Shown here one piece after another: positions 1 through 5,205 of a stretch of 5,205 nt of DNA. The position numbers were made by a program, and so were the translations under genes. Within the stretch, counting starts at the first letter, position 1. The number at the start of each line of letters is the position of its first letter. Origin of the DNA: Bacillota bacterium (GTDB lineage: Bacteria > Bacillota > Clostridia > Acetivibrionales > DSM-2933); assembly GCA_030705945.1 (NCBI GenBank), contig JAUZPS010000374.1:1-5205 (forward strand). Direction: 5' to 3'. The notes below the pieces were generated by a model, which did not search any database, was not told the DNA's origin, and saw nothing but the letters and a program-made list of their open reading frames with translations.

Positions 1-1245
1 ACTAGGGCTAAGATGGAGAAGGCTATAATTACTATCGAACAGGAGTTGGAAGAAAGACTTAAGGAATTGAAATCAGAAGGAAAATTACTTGAAGCTCAAA
101 GGCTTGAACAGAGGACAAGATATGACCTTGAGATGCTTCAGGAGGTAGGCTTTTGTCAGGGGATTGAAAACTACTCAAGGCATATAAGCGGACGAACCCC
201 AGGGAGCGCTCCGTTTACCCTCATAGACTATTTCCCGAAGGACTTTTTACTGGTTATTGATGAATCCCATGTATCGGTGCCGCAAATAGGAGCTATGTAC
301 AATGGCGACAGATCAAGGAAGGACGCGTTGGTGCAGTATGGTTTCAGGCTCCCCTCCGCATACGACAACAGACCTCTCAAGTTTGACGAATACGAGAAAA
401 GAGTTAATCAGGCGATATATGTCAGCGCTACGCCTTCTAAGTACGAGAAGGCGCATTCCCTTCAGACTGTTGAACAGATAATCAGACCTACAGGACTTAT
501 CGACCCTGAAATAATAATTAGCCCTGTAAAAGGTCAAATTGATAACCTGATTGGCGAAATAAGCGAAAGGGTTAAAAAGCAGCAAAGGGTTCTCGTGACA
601 ACCTTGACTAAAAAAATGGCTGAGGACCTGACAAATTATCTTAAGGAGCTGGATTTCAAAGTCGCGTATCTGCATTCAGATGTTGATACTCTGGAGAGAA
701 TGGAGATAATAAGGGATTTAAGGCTTGGGGTTTATGATGTTCTTGTTGGTATAAACCTCTTAAGGGAAGGACTTGATTTGCCGGAGGTTTCCCTTGTAGC
801 AATTCTCGACGCCGATAAGGAGGGCTTTTTGCGCTCCGAGACATCTTTGATACAGACGATCGGAAGAGCGGCAAGAAACGTTGAAGGCAAAGTTATTATG
901 TATGCGGATAGAATAACTGATTCAATGAGCAAAGCACTAAATGAAACGAACAGAAGACGAAAGCTTCAGATGGAATACAACATCGAACACGGCATAGTTC
1001 CGCAGACTATTAAAAAGAGCGTAAGGAATGTTATTGAAGCTACGAAAGCGGCTGAAGAAGAAGCTAAATACTCAGTCGGCAGGGATGAAATTAAAACTAA
1101 AGAACAAATATCAGGTTTGATCGACAAACTCACAAAAGAGATGAAAGACGCTGCTGTAAATCTGCAATTTGAACGGGCGGCGGAACTACGAGATAAGATT
1201 ATGGAATTAAAGAATAAAATGGAGACAGGTCAATATGAACAATGA
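1..1245 (+). CDS. uvrB: UvrABC excinuclease subunit B, C-terminal part (5' end outside window)
   Basis: UvrB is the ATP-dependent damage-verification subunit of nucleotide excision repair: UvrA loads it on DNA, it clamps the lesion and then recruits the UvrC nuclease. The frame is open from base 1 (TRAKMEKA...), so the Met codon at 13 is internal. Compared with the usual ~660 residues, about 250 are missing, including the Walker A motif and the DNA-inserting beta-hairpin. Visible in order: the family block EAQRLEQRTRYDLEM (from about base 91), helicase motif II DESH (259-270), motif III VSAT (421-432), the second RecA-like domain starting VLVTTLTKKMAEDL (about 589), motif V region DVLVGINLLREGLD (about 736-777), motif VI QTIGRAARN with both arginines (853-879), the UvrB-type tail HGIVPQTIKKSVR, and a C-terminal UVR motif (about 1117-1212, ending FERAAELRDKIMEL) that binds UvrC. 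All helicase motifs in this part are intact. The TGA stop overlaps the start of the next gene by 11 bases. Identification is essentially certain. Confidence 0.98.
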   Translation, partial: TRAKMEKAIITIEQELEERLKELKSEGKLLEAQRLEQRTRYDLEMLQEVGFCQGIENYSRHISGRTPGSAPFTLIDYFPKDFLLVIDESHVSVPQIGAMYNGDRSRKDALVQYGFRLPSAYDNRPLKFDEYEKRVNQAIYVSATPSKYEKAHSLQTVEQIIRPTGLIDPEIIISPVKGQIDNLIGEISERVKKQQRVLVTTLTKKMAEDLTNYLKELDFKVAYLHSDVDTLERMEIIRDLRLGVYDVLVGINLLREGLDLPEVSLVAILDADKEGFLRSETSLIQTIGRAARNVEGKVIMYADRITDSMSKALNETNRRRKLQMEYNIEHGIVPQTIKKSVRNVIEATKAAEEEAKYSVGRDEIKTKEQISGLIDKLTKEMKDAAVNLQFERAAELRDKIMELKNKMETGQYEQ

Positions 1246-1927
1246 AAGCGCGTTTAAAAGGTTTACTATCTTAGTAAAAACACACAAATTGCATTATCTT
1301 TTTATATATTTTTTATTGTTTTATGCAGTATGGACATTGCATAGAAGCATATCATCACCATACATATATGAAAACTATAAGGGAATCGAAGGCGTATTAA
1401 TTAACGCGATTATTAAAGTCTTAATTTGGGCGGTACCGGTTTTTATTTACATTAGATATATTGATGAAAGAAAGCCTATGACGTTCCTGAAACTGAACAA
1501 AAGAGCTTTAATCGGGCTGTTCTGGGGAATCCTTATAACCTTAGCTTTAGTTGGCGTCAACCTAATTAAAGTGTACATATTTGGCAAAGGTAAAATTAAT
1601 ATTGATGTTAGTTTGGACAACATAATAAATGTTGTGCTCATTACTTGTATTACTGAGGAAATCGTTTTCAGGGGCTTTCTGCTCAATAAGTTAGAGGAGT
1701 TTATCGAGTTTTGGGGAGCGAATATTATTGCGGCAATACTTTTTGTAACCATTCATTTTCCAATCTGGATAATGGAAGGCGATGGAATAACATTGCAAAA
1801 AGTTATATCCGTCATGATTCTGGGAATACTTTTTGGGTATACATATAAGAAGACAGATTCCTTATGGTCTGCAATTCTCTTCCATGGAGCTAATAATTTT
1901 ATAGTTTCGGCGCTAGGGATAAAGTGA
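1235..1927 (+). CDS. CPBP family intramembrane metalloprotease (CAAX/Rce1-like)
   Basis: This 230-residue polytopic membrane protein has the three ABI/CPBP signature motifs: EExxxR as EEIVFRG (E141, E142, R146), FxxxH as FVTIH (F170, H174), and HxxxN as HGANN (H217, N221). All predicted catalytic or metal-site residues are present, so it should be an active glutamate-type intramembrane peptidase. Hydrophobic segments lie at about 20-36, 52-75, 90-112, 128-140, 160-180, 186-204 and 208-228; I see no cleavable signal peptide. Family knowledge: eukaryotic Rce1 trims prenylated CAAX proteins, while bacterial members act in bacteriocin self-immunity, peptide signalling or unknown processes. The substrate cannot be inferred here. 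The ATG at 1235 lies inside the end of uvrB, with GGAG at 1221-1224 and AGGT at 1227-1230 upstream, suggesting translational coupling. The gene is visibly more A+T-rich than its neighbours (11 of 60 bases are G/C in 1261-1320), partly because of hydrophobic codons and possibly because it was inserted later. A repair role is not shown. Confidence 0.9.
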   Translation: MNNESAFKRFTILVKTHKLHYLFIYFLLFYAVWTLHRSISSPYIYENYKGIEGVLINAIIKVLIWAVPVFIYIRYIDERKPMTFLKLNKRALIGLFWGILITLALVGVNLIKVYIFGKGKINIDVSLDNIINVVLITCITEEIVFRGFLLNKLEEFIEFWGANIIAAILFVTIHFPIWIMEGDGITLQKVISVMILGILFGYTYKKTDSLWSAILFHGANNFIVSALGIK

Positions 1928-1974
1928 TTTTGTATAGACTATCATTTTGTTGAAGCTTATTTTTAAGATTTTAT

Positions 1975-1988
1975 CGAACTGGTGTTTG
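1975..1988. promoter_or_regulatory. LexA (DinR) SOS box upstream of uvrA
   Basis: The sequence CGAACTGGTGTTTG fits the Bacillus-type DinR/LexA consensus CGAACRNRYGTTYG at every specified position except the sixth (T instead of a purine). It has the CGAAC-N4-GTTYG half-site spacing. Its last three bases are the first three of the uvrA -35 hexamer, so bound LexA should block RNA polymerase. uvrA is a classical SOS gene in Firmicutes, which supports the call. Binding itself is inferred. Confidence 0.85.
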
Positions 1989-2013
1989 CAAAATTGGATA
2001 CTTCTGATATAAT
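1986..2013 (+). promoter_or_regulatory. uvrA promoter, sigma-A type with extended -10
   Basis: The -35 is TTGCAA at 1986-1991 (4 of 6 to TTGACA), the spacer is 16 bases, and the -10 is a perfect TATAAT at 2008-2013, preceded by TG at 2005-2006 (extended -10). Transcription should begin near 2020, giving a leader of about 34 bases before the uvrA ATG. The -35 overlaps the LexA box, as expected of a repressed SOS promoter. A second TATAAT at 2024-2029 lacks a credible -35. Confidence 0.78.
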
Positions 2014-2042
2014 ATATTTGATTTATAATGCGGGAATAATTT

Positions 2043-2048
2043 GAGGTG
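2043..2048 (+). promoter_or_regulatory. Ribosome binding site deciding the uvrA start
   Basis: GAGGTG is a strong Shine-Dalgarno match. It leaves 5 bases before the ATG at 2054 but only 2 before the in-frame GTG at 2051. The spacing therefore favours ATG 2054 over the one-codon-longer GTG start. Confidence 0.8.
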
Positions 2049-2053
2049 TAGTG

Positions 2054-4885
2054 ATGATAAGAGATAATATTTTCATAAAAGGCGCGAGAGAGCATAACTT
2101 AAAAAATATTGATATTGAGATACCGAGAGATAAATTTGTCGTTATAACCGGTATAAGCGGTTCCGGAAAATCGTCTCTTGCTTTTGATACTATTTACGCT
2201 GAAGGACAGAGGCGATATGTTGAATCGCTTTCAGCATATGCGAGGCAGTTTTTAGGGCAGATGGAGAAGCCTGACGTTGATTATATTGACGGTCTGTCTC
2301 CGGCGATATCCATTGACCAGAAGACCACCAGCAGGAACCCACGTTCAACGGTAGGAACTGTTACGGAGATACATGACTATCTCAGGCTTCTTTATGCCAG
2401 AATAGGCATTCCACATTGCCACCAGTGCGGTAAGGAAATCAGCCAGCAAACTGTGGACCAGATGGTTGATCACATTATGGCTATGGAGGAAGGCTCAAAA
2501 ATACAGCTTCTAGCTCCTGTCATAAGGGGAAGAAAAGGAGAATACCATAAGCTTATTGAAGACGCTAAAAAGAGCGGTTTTGTAAGAATCAGGGTAGATG
2601 GCGAAGTAAGGGATATCAATGAAGAAATAGCAATGGACAAGAATAAGAAGCACACTATAGAAATAGTGGTGGACAGGCTTGTTGTCAGGCCTGATATCCA
2701 AAAAAGGCTGTCTGAATCAATAGAGACGGTATTACATCTGACCAGCGGTATATTGCTTGTAGACGTTATTGGAAAAGAGGAAATTCTATTCAGCCAGAAT
2801 TTTGCTTGCAGTGATTGCGGAATAAGCATTGAGGAACTGGCGCCAAGAATGTTTTCATTCAACAGCCCAGTTGGAGCATGCCCTGTTTGCAGCGGATTGG
2901 GAACTCTTCTCAAAATAGACCCTGACCTTGTTTTACCAGATCGCAGTAAATCCCTCGGAGAGGGAGCCATAAGAGTTGGAGGCTGGAATGTCGAGAATGA
3001 GGATGGCTATTCAAGGATGTATGTTGACGCTTTAGCTAAGCATTACAAATTCAGCCTTAATACTCCCATTGAACAACTTCCGAATCATATTGTAGATATA
3101 ATTCTCTATGGAACAAAAGGCGAGAAAATTAAAGTCAATTATACAAGAGAATATGGCAGCGGTACATTCATGTCTGCTTTTGAAGGCATAATTAACAGCA
3201 TGGAGCGCAGGTATAAAGAAACACAGTCAGAGGGAATGAAGCAGTATTACGAGGAATACATGAGCAGCAACCCGTGTCCCGAGTGTAAGGGAGCAAGACT
3301 GAAAAAAGAAGTACTGGCTGTTACCGTAGGCGGAAAAAATATTTATGAGGTAAGCAGCATGGCGGTTTCAGACGCCAAGAAGTTTTTTACCGAAATTGAT
3401 TTGTCCGATAGGCATAAAATGATCTCCCACCAGATTCTCAAGGAGTTAAACGCTAGAATTGGGTTTCTGGTTGATGTAGGTCTTGATTATCTGACCCTGT
3501 CAAGATCGGCAGGTACTTTGTCCGGAGGGGAAGCTCAGAGAATCAGGCTTGCGACGCAAATTGGTTCGGGACTAATGGGCGTATTATATATTCTCGATGA
3601 ACCAAGCATAGGACTTCATCAGAGGGACAACGAAAGACTTCTAAAGACTTTGAAGCGGCTCAAGAATCTCGGAAATACCCTCATTGTAGTTGAGCACGAC
3701 GAAGATACAATGTACGCGGCGGATCATATAATAGATATTGGTCCGGGAGCCGGCGTCCATGGGGGATATGTTGTAGCCCAGGGTCCTGTTGAAGAAATCA
3801 AAAAGGTTGAAGCTTCCCAGACAGGCTTATATTTAAGCGGACGAAAAAAAATTGAAATACCAGCAAAACGGAGGCCTATAACAGATAAGTTTCTGGAAGT
3901 TGTTGGCGCAAGAGAGAATAACCTTAAAAATATCAGCGTAAAGTTTCCATTGGGTGTTTTTACATGCATAACAGGTGTTTCCGGCTCAGGTAAAAGCTCT
4001 CTCATAAATGAGATACTGTACAAAAAATGCGCCGCGGAGCTCAATAAAGCAAAGTTAAGAGCCGGGGATCATGATTACTTTAAAGGTCTTGAGCAGTTGG
4101 ACAAGGTAATAGCTATTGATCAGTCGCCTATTGGAAGGACGCCAAGATCGAATCCTGCCACCTATACCGGAGTTTTTGACCTCATAAGAGAGGTGTTCAG
4201 CGAAACTACGGAAGCTAAAATGAGAGGTTATAAATCCGGGCGTTTCAGCTTCAATGTAAAAGGCGGAAGGTGCGAGGCTTGCAGCGGCGACGGAATAATA
4301 AAGATTGAAATGCACTTTTTACCGGATGTATATGTGCCATGCGAGGTATGCAAAGGCAAAAGATACAACAGAGAGACCCTTGATGTAAGGTATAAGGGAA
4401 TGAATATCTCAGATATTCTGAATATGACGGTTGAAGATGCTCTGGAGTTCTTCAAGAATATTCCGAAGATTCAAAAGAAGCTGCAGACATTGTTTGATGT
4501 GGGACTTGGATATATAAAAGTTGGACAACCTTCAACTACTCTCTCCGGAGGGGAAGCCCAAAGGATTAAGCTGGCCACCGAGCTGTCGAAAAGAAGCACC
4601 GGAAGCACCATGTATATTCTGGATGAGCCCACGACCGGCCTTCATACGGCAGATGTGCATAAGCTCATTGAGATACTTCAAAGACTCGCTGATTCGGGAA
4701 ATACAGTTATCGTTATTGAGCACAATCTGGATGTCATAAAGACTGCGGATTATATAATTGATTTAGGCCCTGAGGGTGGCCATAAGGGCGGATATATTGT
4801 GGCAGAAGGAACTCCTGAGGATATTGTAAAGGTTAAGGAGTCCTATACAGGGCATTTCTTGTCAAAGATACTAAGGAATGATTGA
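2054..4885 (+). CDS. uvrA: UvrABC excinuclease subunit A (full-length UvrA1)
   Basis: UvrA is the dimeric ABC-type ATPase that senses helix-distorting DNA damage and loads UvrB. It is complete at 943 residues, within the usual ~940-960. Numbered from ATG 2054: first Walker A GISGSGKSS (33-41) and second GVSGSGKSS (641-649); ABC signatures LSGGEAQRIRLA (489-500) and LSGGEAQRIKLA (830-841); Walker B ILDEP at 513-517 and 855-859; H-loop histidines H548 and H890. Zinc-binding cysteine pairs are C252/C255 with C276/C279, and C740/C743 with C763/C766, the C-terminal module contacting damaged DNA. C122/C125 and C408/C411 probably make the third module. The roughly 125 residues between C125 and C252 correspond to the UvrB-binding domain, so this is UvrA1 and not the shorter UvrA2. 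Every nucleotide-site residue checked is intact. The gene has its own LexA-box promoter, a good ribosome binding site and a strong terminator just downstream, so it can be expressed alone; read-through from uvrB and the protease gene is also possible. Identification is essentially certain. Confidence 0.99.
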   Translation: MIRDNIFIKGAREHNLKNIDIEIPRDKFVVITGISGSGKSSLAFDTIYAEGQRRYVESLSAYARQFLGQMEKPDVDYIDGLSPAISIDQKTTSRNPRSTVGTVTEIHDYLRLLYARIGIPHCHQCGKEISQQTVDQMVDHIMAMEEGSKIQLLAPVIRGRKGEYHKLIEDAKKSGFVRIRVDGEVRDINEEIAMDKNKKHTIEIVVDRLVVRPDIQKRLSESIETVLHLTSGILLVDVIGKEEILFSQNFACSDCGISIEELAPRMFSFNSPVGACPVCSGLGTLLKIDPDLVLPDRSKSLGEGAIRVGGWNVENEDGYSRMYVDALAKHYKFSLNTPIEQLPNHIVDIILYGTKGEKIKVNYTREYGSGTFMSAFEGIINSMERRYKETQSEGMKQYYEEYMSSNPCPECKGARLKKEVLAVTVGGKNIYEVSSMAVSDAKKFFTEIDLSDRHKMISHQILKELNARIGFLVDVGLDYLTLSRSAGTLSGGEAQRIRLATQIGSGLMGVLYILDEPSIGLHQRDNERLLKTLKRLKNLGNTLIVVEHDEDTMYAADHIIDIGPGAGVHGGYVVAQGPVEEIKKVEASQTGLYLSGRKKIEIPAKRRPITDKFLEVVGARENNLKNISVKFPLGVFTCITGVSGSGKSSLINEILYKKCAAELNKAKLRAGDHDYFKGLEQLDKVIAIDQSPIGRTPRSNPATYTGVFDLIREVFSETTEAKMRGYKSGRFSFNVKGGRCEACSGDGIIKIEMHFLPDVYVPCEVCKGKRYNRETLDVRYKGMNISDILNMTVEDALEFFKNIPKIQKKLQTLFDVGLGYIKVGQPSTTLSGGEAQRIKLATELSKRSTGSTMYILDEPTTGLHTADVHKLIEILQRLADSGNTVIVIEHNLDVIKTADYIIDLGPEGGHKGGYIVAEGTPEDIVKVKESYTGHFLSKILRND

Positions 4886-4935
4886 AAAGTTAGTCTTGCT
4901 AAAAATATAGATACTATTATCATTTGTATAAAAGA

Positions 4936-4979
4936 TTTGAGTTTTACAAATAATTAGTTTGTAAAGCTCAAATTTTTTT
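4936..4979 (+). terminator. Rho-independent terminator of uvrA
   Basis: A 15-bp stem pairs 4936-4950 with 4958-4972. It is perfect except for one G-U wobble and has a 7-base loop (TAATTAG). Seven T residues follow at 4973-4979. The terminator starts 50 bases after the uvrA stop codon. The A-rich run on the left side (4931-4933) is too short to make a convincing bidirectional terminator. Confidence 0.9.
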
Positions 4980-4982
4980 ATA

Positions 4983-5036
4983 TATATATTTTGCAATAAA
5001 CATTTTACATCTATTTTTTATATTGCAAAATATATA
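4983..5036. repeat. Perfect 16-bp inverted repeat after the terminator
   Basis: The arm TATATATTTTGCAATA at 4983-4998 is matched exactly by its reverse complement at 5021-5036, with 22 bases between. The arms are A+T-rich (one GC dinucleotide each), so the RNA hairpin would be weaker than the terminator. There is no T-tract after the right arm, so it does not look like a second terminator. Function is unknown: it could be an operator-like dyad, a DNA-level fold-back or a relic of a small mobile repeat. Confidence 0.7.
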
Positions 5037-5045
5037 CCTTGCTTC

Positions 5046-5128
5046 ATAAGTTACGAAAAGTTCATTTTTGATAGAAAAATGCAGACGCATTAACTGCATT
5101 TTAATGTAAAATCTTTTTCGTAACTTAT
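5046..5128. repeat. 83-base nested inverted repeat, MITE-like or structured RNA
   Basis: The outer arms are a perfect 14-bp match: ATAAGTTACGAAAA at 5046-5059 against 5115-5128. Inside is a perfect 9-bp hairpin, AAAATGCAG (5076-5084) with CTGCATTTT (5094-5102), loop 9 bases. Alternative inner hairpins compete with it: CATTTTT/AAAAATG (5063-5069 with 5075-5081) and ATTTTA/TAAAAT (5098-5103 with 5107-5112). It could therefore fold as one long interrupted hairpin or as a branched structure. TA dinucleotides lie at both ends (5047-5048 and 5126-5127), as expected for a very small IS630/mariner-type MITE. However, palindromic arms produce such symmetry anyway, so the mobile-element reading is only an inference. 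Confidence 0.65.
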
Positions 5129-5150
5129 ATATAAAAAGCAATTAATCTTA

Positions 5151-5205
5151 CATTTGCCTATCACAAAATAACGTTAAAGCGTTCGTTATTTTGCTCCGTC
5201 AAATG
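5151..5205. repeat. Nested inverted repeat cut by the right edge
   Basis: A perfect 10-bp dyad pairs CAAAATAACG (5164-5173) with CGTTATTTTG (5184-5193) around a 10-base loop. Outside it, CATTTG (5151-5156) pairs with CAAATG (5200-5205), which is the last sequence in the window. If the outer stem is real it may continue beyond the edge, because the bases just left of it (5145-5150) read ATCTTA. The asymmetric 7- and 6-base segments between the inner and outer stems would form an internal loop. No T-run follows the dyad, so it is not a terminator. Identity is unknown. Confidence 0.6.

Larger units (their letters stand above)
4886..5205. other. Non-coding A+T-rich region downstream of uvrA
   Basis: These 320 bases contain no ORF with a plausible ribosome binding site on either strand. 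They hold the uvrA terminator (4936-4979) followed by three separate inverted repeats (4983-5036, 5046-5128, and 5151 to the edge), spaced 9 and 22 bases apart. No tRNA, rRNA or riboswitch pattern was recognised. The stretch 4886-4935, between the stop codon and the terminator, shows nothing notable. Confidence 0.7.

Noticed and set aside
36..49. LexA-like sequence CGAACAGGAGTTGG inside uvrB
   Set aside because: It misses the consensus at two positions, lies in a conserved coding segment and has no promoter next to it, so it is probably chance.
313..932. Minus-strand open frames across uvrB
   Set aside because: They are antisense to a strongly conserved coding region, show no recognisable domain and are shadows of uvrB.
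1948..1968. Possible terminator after the protease gene (CTTA-TTTT-TAAG)
   Set aside because: The stem is only 4 bp, almost all A/T, with no proper T-tract; too weak to call.
2024..2029. Second perfect TATAAT before uvrA
   Set aside because: At 16-18 base spacing the upstream sequence (around 2000-2007) does not resemble a -35, and there is no TG extension. The 2008-2013 hexamer is much better supported.
2470..4739. Several open frames in other frames of uvrA, including a + strand one at 4521-4739
   Set aside because: All lie within the conserved uvrA domains; their translations are low-complexity shadows without ribosome binding sites or family motifs.
5164..5205. Minus-strand frame entering from the right edge and ending in TGA-TAG (...TEQNNERFNVIL)
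   Set aside because: Only 14 codons are visible and they coincide with the inverted repeat, so a convergent gene end cannot be supported.
5151..5205. Integron attC-like recombination site
   Set aside because: The nested stem with internal loop recalls attC, but the RYYYAAC and GTTRRRY core boxes are not at the expected positions, and no integrase or cassette gene is seen.
4983..5205. CRISPR array
   Set aside because: The arms are inverted and differ from one another; there are no direct repeats with regular spacers.

Overview
The window comes from a low-GC Gram-positive bacterium, most likely a member of the Clostridia. The evidence is A+T-rich intergenic DNA, strong AGG-type ribosome binding sites, a Bacillus/Clostridium-type LexA (DinR) operator, and UvrA and UvrB sequences of Firmicute character. 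Genus cannot be fixed from the sequence alone.

Layout, all genes on the + strand: (1) bases 1-1245 hold the C-terminal part, roughly 60%, of uvrB, the damage-verifying helicase-like subunit of nucleotide excision repair; its start lies off the left edge. (2) Bases 1235-1927 hold a 230-residue CPBP-family (CAAX/Rce1-like) intramembrane protease that overlaps the end of uvrB by 11 bases. (3) Bases 1928-2053 form a regulatory gap with a near-consensus LexA box overlapping the -35 of an extended -10 promoter, then a good Shine-Dalgarno sequence. (4) Bases 2054-4885 hold a complete uvrA, the damage-sensing ABC-type ATPase. (5) Bases 4886-5205 are non-coding: a strong intrinsic terminator, followed by three A+T-rich inverted repeats, the last cut by the right edge.

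UvrA and UvrB form the UvrA2-UvrB(2) damage search complex. UvrB then stays on the lesion and recruits UvrC through its C-terminal UVR motif. Placing uvrB and uvrA together is common in Firmicutes. Here a membrane protease gene sits between them and is probably co-transcribed and translationally coupled with uvrB. uvrA has its own, apparently SOS-controlled, promoter, and may also be read through from uvrB because no terminator is visible between the genes.

Most of the window is ordinary housekeeping DNA. The points worth a second look are the LexA box/promoter overlap, the protease embedded between the two repair genes, and the cluster of dyad-symmetric sequences after the uvrA terminator. 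I found no convincing new system.
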